A DNA stretch of 64,000 nt from Jatrophihabitans_A lederbergiae (GTDB lineage: Bacteria > Actinomycetota > Actinomycetes > Mycobacteriales > Jatrophihabitantaceae): assembly GCF_031845305.1 (NCBI RefSeq), contig NZ_JAVREH010000014.1, positions 31,965 through 95,964 of the forward strand, read 5' to 3'. The stretch's first letter is position 1; every line of letters starts with the position of its first letter. Under the pieces are notes generated by a model that was not told where the DNA came from, did no database searches, and saw only the letters and a program-made list of their open reading frames with translations. Positions 8,536-16,866 of the stretch are shown here, piece after piece. The position numbers and the translations under genes are program-made.

Positions 8536-9039
8536 GACCTGGTTCCTCTTCGGTTGACTGCAGGAGGTTTTATCGACGACTATTCGGTAGATCCGCACTT
8601 ATTCCGTCGCCCTTGACTGCAATCAGATTTAGTCACGTGTTCCGGGCATACGCAAGCGTCGAGTGCCCACCGGGCCCTACGGGGACCTCCTTCCGTCTCA
8701 TTTGGGCCCGAGGGCGGGGTTGTGTCGATAGATAGCAGCCGATTTGACCCGGTGATCGACCATCATTGAGCGTCCGCTGCCGGCGCGGGTGACTACAGGC
8801 AGGTAGCGGTGTCTCAGCTGGGTTTTCAGCAACGAATGCCCCAGTCACGGCCGAACCTCTCGTTCGGGAGCGCCCCGAAGCAGCTGTGCGCTTGTGGCGG
8901 TCCGCATTACCTGGCGAGTAGTTTCTCGCACCGACTTCTCCAGCCAATCGAGACATGCAATTGATGGCGCGTCGTCGGATTGGCCGTGCACGCGTCCCGC
9001 GTCAGGAACGCGTCAGCGGCCAGGGGCACCGTGGTCGCC
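8536..9039. promoter_or_regulatory. Divergent promoter region between the VlmA-like and VlmJ-like genes
   Basis: About 500 bases without a credible gene separate the two divergent operons, so both promoters should lie here. The part near 8570-8640 is more AT-rich than its surroundings. A short hairpin (CCGAAC/GTTCGG) sits around 8852-8867. No convincing -35/-10 pair or operator could be fixed by eye. Confidence 0.5.
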
Positions 9040-9996
9040 ATGATGACCACACCGACCCGTTGCCGAGTCGCCCACATCATCGCGAATCCGACTGCCGGCC
9101 AAGTCGACTCTGACCTCATCGCCGAGTTGGTCGGCCGGTGCCAGGCCCGGGTCAGCAAGTTGCACGTCTTTCTGACCGCCGACCGCGGTGATGCCGAGCA
9201 AGCCGCCGCCGCCGCAGTCCGGGAGGGCGCCGACGTCGTCATCGCGGTCGGTGGCGACGGCACCGTGCGCGAGGTGGTGCAGGGCCTGCTCGGGACGGGC
9301 GAGGGCGCCGAGCTGCCCAGCCTGCTAGTGGTACCGGCCGGCACCGGCAACTCCAGCTATCTGGCCCAGTGGGGCCGGCTGGACTGGCGCGAGGCGGTGG
9401 TGGCCGCACTGAGCGGTACCGGAGCGGAACGCCGGCTGCTCGACCTGGCCAAGCTCGTCGAGCTCGACCAACTGGTGCTGTTGGGCGCATGTTCCGGACT
9501 GATCGCCGAAGCCCTGACCACGGCTCGGTCGGTGCCGGTCACCGGACCCGAGCGGTACCGGATCGCGCTGGCGCGGACTGCCGTCGACTTCGTGCCCTAT
9601 GCCGGCCGGGTACTGGTCGACGGGCTCGAGGTGCACTCCGGTGACACCGTCTTCGCCAACGTGGGCGGCGGCCGATTCCGCGGCGGCACCTACCAGGTGC
9701 TGCCGCGCTCGATCCTCGATGACGGGCTGCTCGACGTCTGCGTCGTGGGCAGCCCGGTCGCGGCCGTGGACGTCCCCGAATTGACCCTGACCGGCGGCCA
9801 CCTAGGCTTGCTGGGTGTCGTCTACGCGCGCGGCAGCCGGATTACCGTGGAGCGCACCGACGGCGTGCCGATCAGCTTCGAGCACGACGGCGAACTCGCC
9901 ACCACCGAACTCACCTCGGTCACCCTGCAGGTGTTGCCGCAGGTGCTGCCGGTGCTGTGCCGAACCGGTCTTGCCGGCCTGCAATCGATCCGGTGA
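9040..9996 (+). CDS. Diacylglycerol-kinase-fold kinase (VlmJ-like)
   Basis: About 318 residues with the DAGK catalytic-domain signature: IIANPTAG near the N-terminus, GGDGTVREVVQGL near residue 72 (nucleotide loop) and VVPAGTGNSS near residue 97. The start is uncertain: ATG at 9040 or 9043, or GTG at 9031, which sits closer to an AGGGG ribosome site. In valanimycin biosynthesis the DAGK homologue VlmJ phosphorylates the hydroxyl of valanimycin hydrate before elimination. The gene directly downstream is the MmgE/PrpD-type partner, overlapping by GTGA, so the same two-step dehydration is inferred rather than lipid phosphorylation. Confidence 0.87.
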   Translation: MMTTPTRCRVAHIIANPTAGQVDSDLIAELVGRCQARVSKLHVFLTADRGDAEQAAAAAVREGADVVIAVGGDGTVREVVQGLLGTGEGAELPSLLVVPAGTGNSSYLAQWGRLDWREAVVAALSGTGAERRLLDLAKLVELDQLVLLGACSGLIAEALTTARSVPVTGPERYRIALARTAVDFVPYAGRVLVDGLEVHSGDTVFANVGGGRFRGGTYQVLPRSILDDGLLDVCVVGSPVAAVDVPELTLTGGHLGLLGVVYARGSRITVERTDGVPISFEHDGELATTELTSVTLQVLPQVLPVLCRTGLAGLQSIR

Positions 9997-11474
9997 CCGA
10001 GCCGGCACTGGCGGTCCAGCTCGGTACCTGGGCGAGCTCGCTTCGGCTGGACGATGTCCCGAGCCGGGTCGCCAGCCTGGCCACCAGCCAGGTGCTGTCC
10101 CAGCTCGCGGCCATCCGGGCCGGCCTCGCGCACCCGCTCGGTCGCCGGTTGCTCGCCGCCTACGGGCCGCCGCTGCAGGCCGATACCGGCCGGTCCGCGG
10201 CGGTGCTCGCGGCGCTGGGCTCATGGCTGAACCTCGATGACACCGCTTACGCCGGACATCTGGGCCCCTCGACGGTGTCCGTTCCGGTCGCCTATGCCCA
10301 CGCCGAAGGGCGCTCCGGTGCTGCCCTGCTGGCCGCCGTGATCGCAGCCGACGAGTGCGCGGCCCGGATCACCGCGGCGGCGACGCTCGGACCACTGCGA
10401 GGGCAGAGTGCGCTGCACACCCACCTGGCCGGTGCCGTGGCCGGCCGGCTGCATGTGCAGGCGGCGCCGGCGCAGCGCTGGATCGATGCCCTGGGCCTGA
10501 GCTTCAGCACCCCTAGCTGGCCGGCCATGCACGGGTTCCTCGGCAGTGATGCCAAGGTGCTGCATGCCTTCGTGCCGGTGCGAGCGGCCATGGACGCGTG
10601 CGACGCGGCGGCGGCCGGGCTACGCGGCGCACCCGACATCCTCGAACATCCGGACGGTTTCCTGGCCCGGTTTGCGACGGTGCCGTTGCCCGCCGAGGTG
10701 ATCGCAGGCCTGGGCCGACGCTGGTATACCGACACTCTGTCGTTCAAGGTTCGCCCGGGAGGACCGGGCATCGACGCGGCGGTGGACTGCTGCTTGGACT
10801 TGCATCGACAGTTGCGTGCGGCCGGGGTCTCGATCGACCAGGACGTGGCCGCCATCGACATCGACGCCTCGATCTACACCCTCTTCGCTGCGGGGCGGGC
10901 CGAGCAGTACCTCGACGGCGCGGCCACGCCGATCAGCGCCTTACTGCTAACGACCCCGTACGCAGTTGCCTCGACCCTGCTCACCGGCACCCTCACGGTC
11001 GCTGACTTCGCCGAGCCGGCGCTCGGTGAGCAGCGCCGCTGGGCGCTGGCCGAACGGGTCCGGCTCACCGAGGATCCCGAACTGACCGCGCAGCTGTTCG
11101 CCGCGACCGCGCCGTTCGGCGAGGCGGTCCGGCATGCCGGCGCGGTGGCCGCCGGCTGGCTCGGCGCGTTCGGCACCAGCTCGCTGGCTCGATTCGCAAT
11201 CGACCCGGCGCAGCCGGCCGAGACGTTCGAGTCGGCGACCAAACGAACGCCGGCCCGGGTGACGGTGCGACTGCGCGACGGCCGAACGTTTTGCAGCCAG
11301 CGCGACATCCCCATCGGTGCGGCCGGTGCCGACAGTCGGCTGCGACACCGAGAACTGGTCAGGACGAAGTTTCTCGACCAGGGTGGCTCGACCGCCGTCG
11401 CCGACGCACTCGGTGAGTTGGAATTATGCCCGGCTGGCGAGCTCGCCCGACTTCTGGAACTCGCAATAAGCTAG
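9993..11474 (+). CDS. MmgE/PrpD-fold lyase (VlmK-like)
   Basis: 493 residues of the MmgE/PrpD superfamily, whose members include methylcitrate dehydratase, cis-aconitate decarboxylase and valanimycin VlmK. Family features include GSWLNLDDTAYAGHLGPST (residues about 75-93) and ALGLSFSTPSW in the helical domain, then the WYTDTLSFKVRPGG segment. The GTG at 9993 overlaps the kinase stop. Given the paired VlmJ-like kinase, the likely reaction is elimination of phosphate from the serine-derived carbon to give a dehydroalanine-type alkene next to the azoxy group. No other propionate-catabolism gene is nearby, which argues against a methylcitrate role. Confidence 0.87.
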   Translation: MTEPALAVQLGTWASSLRLDDVPSRVASLATSQVLSQLAAIRAGLAHPLGRRLLAAYGPPLQADTGRSAAVLAALGSWLNLDDTAYAGHLGPSTVSVPVAYAHAEGRSGAALLAAVIAADECAARITAAATLGPLRGQSALHTHLAGAVAGRLHVQAAPAQRWIDALGLSFSTPSWPAMHGFLGSDAKVLHAFVPVRAAMDACDAAAAGLRGAPDILEHPDGFLARFATVPLPAEVIAGLGRRWYTDTLSFKVRPGGPGIDAAVDCCLDLHRQLRAAGVSIDQDVAAIDIDASIYTLFAAGRAEQYLDGAATPISALLLTTPYAVASTLLTGTLTVADFAEPALGEQRRWALAERVRLTEDPELTAQLFAATAPFGEAVRHAGAVAAGWLGAFGTSSLARFAIDPAQPAETFESATKRTPARVTVRLRDGRTFCSQRDIPIGAAGADSRLRHRELVRTKFLDQGGSTAVADALGELELCPAGELARLLELAIS

Positions 11475-11513
11475 CTGCCGCTAACCCTGCGTTCAAATTA
11501 GCGCCGATGTCGG

Positions 11514-11539
11514 TCAGAAACATGTCAGTGGCCGATCAG
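11514..11539 (+). promoter_or_regulatory. Three TCAG repeats at exact 11-base spacing, possible SARP site
   Basis: TCAG occurs at 11514, 11525 and 11536, within GGTCAGAAACA, TGTCAGTGGCC and GATCAGTAACG. SARP activators typically bind short direct repeats one helical turn apart just upstream of the -10 box. It lies in the 154-base gap before the aldehyde dehydrogenase gene, in a cluster that encodes a SARP. Binding is inferred. Confidence 0.4.
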
Positions 11540-11628
11540 TAACGGCGGCAAAACTGCTTTCAGCACGGTGAAATGAATTCATCCAACGACTCGCCCAGTA
11601 TGCAAACCCCACAACCCGAGGAGTTCGA

Positions 11629-13275
11629 ATGGGTGGCAACAGCGTCCGGATTCGAGAGGTCCGGCCCGTCCAGACCCAGCCGAGCGAACCGGCGTTCCGC
11701 AGCTATGACTCCTACATCGCCGGCAACGACGTGCCCGGCGTCGGCTGGGTCTACACCGTGACCGCCCGGGCCCTGCTCGAAGACGTGTTCACCGCAGTCA
11801 AGCTCAAGCGCACCCTGGAACAGGACCCCCACTCCGACGCGCGCAATCACCCGTACGTGGTCGGCCGATGCGCAGTCGCGGGCACCGACCAGATCGATTC
11901 CTCGATCGAGGCGGCCGCCGCAGCCACACCGGTCTGGGCCGCGGCGCCGCTGGCGGCGCGGCTTCGGCTGGGCGAGCTCTTCCGGGAGCGATTGATCGGT
12001 CACCGAGAGGAATTCCTTGACGTGCTGGTGGCCGAGGCACACCCGCGCAAGCTGGCCGAATGGGAATTCAGCTGCCTCATGCAGGTCTTCAGCCCCGAGA
12101 GCTGCTCGTGGTACGCCGACCAGATGTACACCGAATTCGAGCACGGCCCGCGCCGGCTGATCGTGCGGCGCCAGGCCGACGGTGTGGTGTGCTTCAACCC
12201 GCCACAGAATGCGCCCGCCCCGAGCGCGGCACTGTCCGTGCTCGCGCTGATGGCCGGCAACGCCGTCGTGGTGCGGGCCCCGCGCAGTATCCCGCTGAGC
12301 ACGATGTACGTCCTGCGCGAACTGGTGGTACCGCTACTGCAACAGCTGGAAGCACCGCCCGGCGTCTTGAACATTATCTGCGGTCAGCCCAAGCAAATTC
12401 TCGACCGCTGGATCGAACACCCCGATGTGAACGACATCTTCTACATCGGCGGCAGCGAAGAGGGCCTGAGCTTGCAGGAACGGTGCGTCGCGAACGGCAA
12501 GAAGCCCATTCTCGAACTGGCGGGCAACGACGGGCTGGTGGTATGGCACGATGCGAACCTCGAGTTGGCGGCCGAGGCGATCACCGAGTGCTTCTTCGGC
12601 TCCGGCCAGATCTGCATGGTGCCCAAATACGTAATTGCCCATCCCGCTATCGCCCACCAGTTGATCGTCGAAGTCGTCGCCCAGATCGCGCGGATCAAGC
12701 CCGGTTATCCCGATGATCCCGACGTCCTGCTGTCACCGGTGCGCCGCAGCGAAAAGTTCTTCGCCCAGCTGCACCAGGCAATCGCCCAGGGGGCGCACCT
12801 GATCACCGGCGGCCGCCGGGTCGAGGTTGACGGATCACCCTCGGATACCGGGGTGTTCCTCGAACCGACGGTGCTGCGGGTGGACGGCATGGTCGGTGCC
12901 AGGGAACTCGACGTGGTGGCCCACGAGACGTTCTACCCGATGGTGCCGATTGTGGTCGCCGAGCCCGGCCCGGACGATGTCTTGCTCGACCTGATGATCG
13001 AGTTCATCAACGCCAACTCCTACGGACTGCGCAACTCCCTGTGGACCGGCTCGGATGAGGTCGTCGACCACTTCGTGCGCAACGTGGGCAACGCCGGCCT
13101 GCTCAAGGTCAACGACTCGCACATCGGATTCCTGCCATATCTGCCCACTCACGGCGGTACCGGCCTGACCGGTGGCGCCTTCGGTGAGGCGAACTACCCG
13201 ATCCTCAAGACCTCGCACCTCCAGGGAGTCAGCATCGCCCGCGGTGTCCGGCCACGTGATGCCGTCTTCGGCTGA
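11629..13275 (+). CDS. Aldehyde dehydrogenase superfamily enzyme, probable acyl-thioester reductase
   Basis: 548 residues with the ALDH fold. The general-base Glu lies in ILELAGNDG and the catalytic Cys in FFGSGQICM (about residues 323-331). A GAGGAG ribosome site precedes the ATG at 11629. The N-terminus is about 50 residues longer than classical ALDHs. The superfamily oxidises aldehydes or, in acylating members, reduces acyl thioesters to aldehydes. Because an aminotransferase and an amine N-hydroxylase follow, the inferred role is reductive release of the acyl chain as an aldehyde. Oxidation of an aldehyde cannot be excluded. Confidence 0.85.
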   Translation: MGGNSVRIREVRPVQTQPSEPAFRSYDSYIAGNDVPGVGWVYTVTARALLEDVFTAVKLKRTLEQDPHSDARNHPYVVGRCAVAGTDQIDSSIEAAAAATPVWAAAPLAARLRLGELFRERLIGHREEFLDVLVAEAHPRKLAEWEFSCLMQVFSPESCSWYADQMYTEFEHGPRRLIVRRQADGVVCFNPPQNAPAPSAALSVLALMAGNAVVVRAPRSIPLSTMYVLRELVVPLLQQLEAPPGVLNIICGQPKQILDRWIEHPDVNDIFYIGGSEEGLSLQERCVANGKKPILELAGNDGLVVWHDANLELAAEAITECFFGSGQICMVPKYVIAHPAIAHQLIVEVVAQIARIKPGYPDDPDVLLSPVRRSEKFFAQLHQAIAQGAHLITGGRRVEVDGSPSDTGVFLEPTVLRVDGMVGARELDVVAHETFYPMVPIVVAEPGPDDVLLDLMIEFINANSYGLRNSLWTGSDEVVDHFVRNVGNAGLLKVNDSHIGFLPYLPTHGGTGLTGGAFGEANYPILKTSHLQGVSIARGVRPRDAVFG

Positions 13276-13325
13276 TCCGGATCAACCAACCGCAATCACA
13301 TTCGCTCGAATTGGGGAGAACCGTC

Positions 13326-14465
13326 ATGCGCTCGTTGGATGCCGCACGAGAGACCTGTGAGAAGTACCACCCCGGACTGTGCCAGGCGCTGGCGGGCGTT
13401 CCACTCGCCGAGCGGGAGTCCGTCGGCGGCCCGGTCATCGAGATGTTCCGTAAGCACGACGGCGTCGGTCTGCTGGTGCCGGCCGAATTCAATGGCTCTC
13501 AGGCTGGGGCGCTCAGCGCGGTCCGGGTGATGCGCGGGCTGTCGTCCTACTCCCCCTCGTTGGGCGCAGCGGTCTGCATGCACCATTTCACCGCCGCCAT
13601 GCTGTATTCCCTTGCCGCAAAAACCGATCGCCTCAGCCCGGCCCAGGTCGACATGCTGAACAAGGTCGTCACGGATGGCCTGCTGATGGCCTCGGGCTGG
13701 TCCGAAGGCCGCACCAACCAGAACATTCTGCTGCCCAGCGTCACCGCGGTACGCGACGGCGAGGACTGGGTGCTCAACGGCAGCAAGAAGCCGTGCAGCC
13801 TGTCCGGCTCGATGGATCTGCTGACCGCAAGCGTCGCACTCACCGACGAGACCGGCCAGACCTCGCTGGCCTTGGCGCTGGTGCCTGCCAGCAGCGCCGG
13901 GATCTCGATCAAGCCGTTCTGGGGCACCCCGGTGCTGGCCGGCGCCGAGAGTGACGAGATTCGTCTCGACGCAGTGCGAGTCCCCGACGAGCTGATGATC
14001 CGAACCCGGCCCGACGACCCGCACCGGCTCGACGACCTGCAGACCGCGGGCTTCGTCTGGTTCGTCATGCTGATCACCTCGGTCTACACCGGTGCGGCCA
14101 GCGCGCTGGCCGAGCAGCTGCTGACCAAGGCCAAGGGCAGCAGCACCGACCGGGCCGCAGTGCTCGTCGGCATCGAATCCGCAATCGCCCAGCTCGAAGG
14201 GGTCGCCCGCCGGGTCGACGACGGGCTGAGCGGTGACGATGCGGTGGCCGCGGTGCTGGTCTGCCGGTATGCGATCCAGACCGCGCTGGCCGCGGCCACC
14301 GACCTCGGTGTCGAGCTGCTCGGCGGTACCGCGTTCATGGGATCACCCGACATCGGCTACCTGTCTTCAGCCCTGCGGGCACTGGCCTTCCATCCGCCGT
14401 CGCGCACGAGTGCTGCCGAACCGCTGCTGGACTACTTCGCCGGCGGGCCGTTGCAGCTGTCCTGA
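13326..14465 (+). CDS. Acyl-CoA-dehydrogenase-fold amine N-hydroxylase (VlmH-like)
   Basis: 379 residues with the acyl-CoA dehydrogenase/two-component flavin monooxygenase fold: ASGWSEGRTNQN near residue 123 and VLNGSKKPCSLSGSMDLL near residue 149. The latter is a family block, but the catalytic Glu typical of true dehydrogenases is not evident. The ATG at 13326 follows GGGGAGA; an upstream TTG at 13311 is unlikely. Valanimycin VlmH, an isobutylamine N-hydroxylase, belongs to this fold, so N-hydroxylation of the chain-derived amine is inferred. No VlmR-type flavin reductase is visible in the window; it may lie outside or be supplied by the host. Confidence 0.82.
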   Translation: MRSLDAARETCEKYHPGLCQALAGVPLAERESVGGPVIEMFRKHDGVGLLVPAEFNGSQAGALSAVRVMRGLSSYSPSLGAAVCMHHFTAAMLYSLAAKTDRLSPAQVDMLNKVVTDGLLMASGWSEGRTNQNILLPSVTAVRDGEDWVLNGSKKPCSLSGSMDLLTASVALTDETGQTSLALALVPASSAGISIKPFWGTPVLAGAESDEIRLDAVRVPDELMIRTRPDDPHRLDDLQTAGFVWFVMLITSVYTGAASALAEQLLTKAKGSSTDRAAVLVGIESAIAQLEGVARRVDDGLSGDDAVAAVLVCRYAIQTALAAATDLGVELLGGTAFMGSPDIGYLSSALRALAFHPPSRTSAAEPLLDYFAGGPLQLS

Positions 14466-14501
14466 TCGACCGAGCAATCACTTATCCCAGAAAGGCACAT
14501 C

Positions 14502-15785
14502 ATGACGCTTGTCGACGCCAAGCCGGTGGAGACCGAGGCCGAGATCCTCGCCCTGTACCGGGCGCACCTGAGCAAGGGCCGCGCCACCCTCGCCGAGTTG
14601 TTCGGCAGCCACATGGAGGTCTGGTCCGAGGGCTCGTGGCTGCAGACCAGCGATGGTGAGAAGTTCCTGAACTGCGGCGGTTACGGGGTGTTCATCATGG
14701 GCGCCCGGCACCCGATCGTGATGGATGCGGTGCTCACCCAGTTGCACACCCATCCGATCGCCACTCGAATCCTGCTGGAACCGATGGTCGCCCGGGCCGC
14801 CGAGGCGTTGACGTCCATCACACCCAGCGGTCTGGACCGAGTGCACTTTGCGCTGTCCGGAGCCGAAGCCGCCGAGACCGGCATCAAGCTGGCCCGGGCC
14901 AACGGCAAGCGCCGACTGGTCTCCATGGAGCGCGGTTACCACGGCAAGACCATGGGGGCCCTCTCGGTCACGGCGAAAGAGGTGTACCAGAAGCCGTTCC
15001 GGCCGCTGCTGCCCGACGTCACGCATGTTCCCTTCGACGATCTGCTGGCGCTGGAGACCGAACTCGCGATGCATCCCGGTGAGGTGTGCGTCGTGGTGGA
15101 ACCGGTGCAGGGCGAGGGCGGCGTAATCCTGCCGAGCCCGGGGTACCTGACCGCGATCTCGCGATTGTGCCGCACCTACGACGGATTCCTCATCCTGGAC
15201 GAGATCCAGACCGGCCTGGGCCGGCTGGGGGAATGGTGGGGCGCCGATATCGAGGGCGTCATACCGGACGTGCTGCTCACCGGCAAGGCTCTCGGCGGCG
15301 GCGTGCTGCCGGTGTCGGCCGCGATCGCCAATCGAAAGACGTTCAGCCCGTTCGACAAGGATCCCTACATCCACACCTCGACGTTCTCCGGTGCCCCAGT
15401 GCTGATGGCCGCCGTCTGCGGCGCGATCCAGGCGATCAAGGAGGAGCGACTGGTCACCCGAGCGGCCGATCTGGGCGCCCGGCTGCTGTCCGAGATCGAG
15501 CGCATCGCTCGGCAGAACTGCGATGACCTGATCGTCGAGGTCCGTGGTGTCGGGCTGATGATCGGCATCGAGTTCGTCGAGGCCGGTTTGGCCGGCGAAC
15601 TGCTGATCGAACTGTTCAACCACGGCGTCGTCGCCAACCACTCCATGAACGGCAACGCCATCGTCCGGTTCACCCCGCCGGCAATTCTCACCGATTCCGA
15701 CGTGGAGTACCTCCTCCGCGCCTTCGACCGCGCGACCCGCGACCTGATCGCGAACCGCGCCAGCATGCCGAAAGGTGGTAAGTGA
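14502..15785 (+). CDS. Class III PLP-dependent aminotransferase
   Basis: 427 residues. Class III signatures are FALSGAEAAETGIKLAR (residues about 117-133, PLP phosphate binding), the LDEIQTGLGR motif near residue 230, and the Schiff-base lysine in TGKALGGG near 263. The ATG follows an AGAAAGG ribosome site. Class III enzymes often aminate terminal aldehydes. Between the aldehyde dehydrogenase, the N-hydroxylase and the azoxy genes, it probably converts a fatty aldehyde into the primary amine, replacing the valine decarboxylase step of valanimycin. Confidence 0.9.
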   Translation: MTLVDAKPVETEAEILALYRAHLSKGRATLAELFGSHMEVWSEGSWLQTSDGEKFLNCGGYGVFIMGARHPIVMDAVLTQLHTHPIATRILLEPMVARAAEALTSITPSGLDRVHFALSGAEAAETGIKLARANGKRRLVSMERGYHGKTMGALSVTAKEVYQKPFRPLLPDVTHVPFDDLLALETELAMHPGEVCVVVEPVQGEGGVILPSPGYLTAISRLCRTYDGFLILDEIQTGLGRLGEWWGADIEGVIPDVLLTGKALGGGVLPVSAAIANRKTFSPFDKDPYIHTSTFSGAPVLMAAVCGAIQAIKEERLVTRAADLGARLLSEIERIARQNCDDLIVEVRGVGLMIGIEFVEAGLAGELLIELFNHGVVANHSMNGNAIVRFTPPAILTDSDVEYLLRAFDRATRDLIANRASMPKGGK

Positions 15786-16285
15786 CCATGCGTCGAGTAA
15801 CCGTGGACGCTCTTATCGAGGATGTGTCGGCGTTGCAGGCCTATGACCAGGTCCTGCGGTTCGACCGCTACGCAGACCTCGCCCCCCATGTGCAGTCGAC
15901 CGTGGTGCACCGGACCCGCCCGGAGCCGACCGGCAGCTCCAGCTGGGAGCTCCACTTCCGCAGCGGGCTGCTCAGCTGGACCGAGCACGAACGGTTCCTC
16001 ATCGATGACCTGACGATCGAGTTCGAGCAGGAACACGGCGATTTCGACGAGTTCGCCGGGCGGTGGACACTGACCCAGACCGGCGCGGATACCGCGCTGC
16101 ACTTCGAGGTTGACTTCGACTTCGGCATCCCCAGTCTCGAAGGCATCCTTGACCCGATCGCCGAGCGGGTCATCAAGGAGACCGTGGCATGGTCGGTGGT
16201 CGGGCTGTTCGACGTCGTGCACCTCACCGGCGAGGACGCGCCCGATCCCGTCCCGGACCCGGTCGCCGCCGGCGTGCAGGGATAA
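15782..16285 (+). CDS. SRPBCC/polyketide-cyclase-like protein
   Basis: A 167-residue START/SRPBCC protein of the polyketide cyclase/CoQ-binding type. It begins with a VDALIEDVSALQAYDQVLRF segment, contains SWELHFRSGLLSWTE, and ends with a long amphipathic helix (LEGILDPIAERVIKETV). The GTG at 15782 overlaps the aminotransferase stop; an ATG at 15788 is an alternative with a better-spaced AGGTGG. The fold binds hydrophobic ligands. A role in holding or delivering a greasy hydroxylamine or azoxy intermediate to the membrane enzyme encoded next is only a guess from position. Confidence 0.78.
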   Translation: MTMRRVTVDALIEDVSALQAYDQVLRFDRYADLAPHVQSTVVHRTRPEPTGSSSWELHFRSGLLSWTEHERFLIDDLTIEFEQEHGDFDEFAGRWTLTQTGADTALHFEVDFDFGIPSLEGILDPIAERVIKETVAWSVVGLFDVVHLTGEDAPDPVPDPVAAGVQG

Positions 16286-16290
16286 CGGCC

Positions 16291-16866
16291 ATGGACCAGG
16301 CGAATCCCTTCGAATCACGAAACACCTATCGGCTGCATCGCGGTGAGTACCTGGTATGGCTGGCCATAGTCACCGGTCTGTTCGCCTACCACATCCGAGA
16401 TGTGCGCTGGCTGCCCGCCGTTGCGCTGTTCTTGTACATCGACCTGGTCGGTTACATCCCCGGCGCCATCGCCTACCACCGCAGCAGCACCAAGCATATC
16501 TCCAAGGTCTACTACGTCCTCTACAACACCATGCACAGCATGATCACCCAGACCGTGGTGGTCGGACTGTGGGGGCTGACCATCGGCTGGGAGTGGGCCC
16601 TGCTCATCGTGCCGTTCCACATCTTCGGTGATCGCGCGCTGTTCGGCAATTTCCTCAAGCCGTTCGCCCTCGACTTCGAACCCGTCCCGTTCAAGCAGTT
16701 CGAGACGGTCAGCGCCGCGCTGAACAAGACCCGCACCACCCGGGCGATCGCCGACACCTCGCCGGCATCGTCGGTTCCACCGTCGCTCAGCGTCAGCGTG
16801 CGACTTGCTGATCCCCTTCCGCAACTCCAGAAAGGTATTGAAGATGACCGATCTCGTTCAGCGTGA
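16291..16866 (+). CDS. Small membrane protein, probable VlmO-like hydrazine synthase
   Basis: 191 residues with about four hydrophobic segments (near residues 21-35, 39-60, 87-100 and 103-114). Conserved-looking metal-ligand candidates lie at membrane edges: His in AYHIRD, IAYHRS, NTMHSM and VPFHIFGDR. The hydrophilic C-terminal tail is about 70 residues. Its 3' end overlaps the di-iron gene by 23 bases. In valanimycin a membrane metalloenzyme (VlmO) rearranges the seryl-hydroxylamine ester to a hydrazine and the di-iron VlmB oxidises it to azoxy; the same adjacency is seen here. The assignment rests on context, topology and the histidines. Confidence 0.72.
   Translation: MDQANPFESRNTYRLHRGEYLVWLAIVTGLFAYHIRDVRWLPAVALFLYIDLVGYIPGAIAYHRSSTKHISKVYYVLYNTMHSMITQTVVVGLWGLTIGWEWALLIVPFHIFGDRALFGNFLKPFALDFEPVPFKQFETVSAALNKTRTTRAIADTSPASSVPPSLSVSVRLADPLPQLQKGIEDDRSRSA

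Noticed and set aside
8640..8960. Minus-strand open frame in the divergent promoter region
   Set aside because: About 107 residues with no ribosome site or protein-like composition; it lies where two promoters are expected.
9993..11474. Methylcitrate dehydratase (PrpD) of propionate catabolism
   Set aside because: No prpC, prpB or related genes nearby; it is coupled to a DAGK-fold kinase as in the VlmJ/VlmK pair.
13326..14465. Beta-oxidation acyl-CoA dehydrogenase
   Set aside because: No electron-transfer or hydratase partners; the context of amine and azoxy genes fits the N-hydroxylase branch of the fold.
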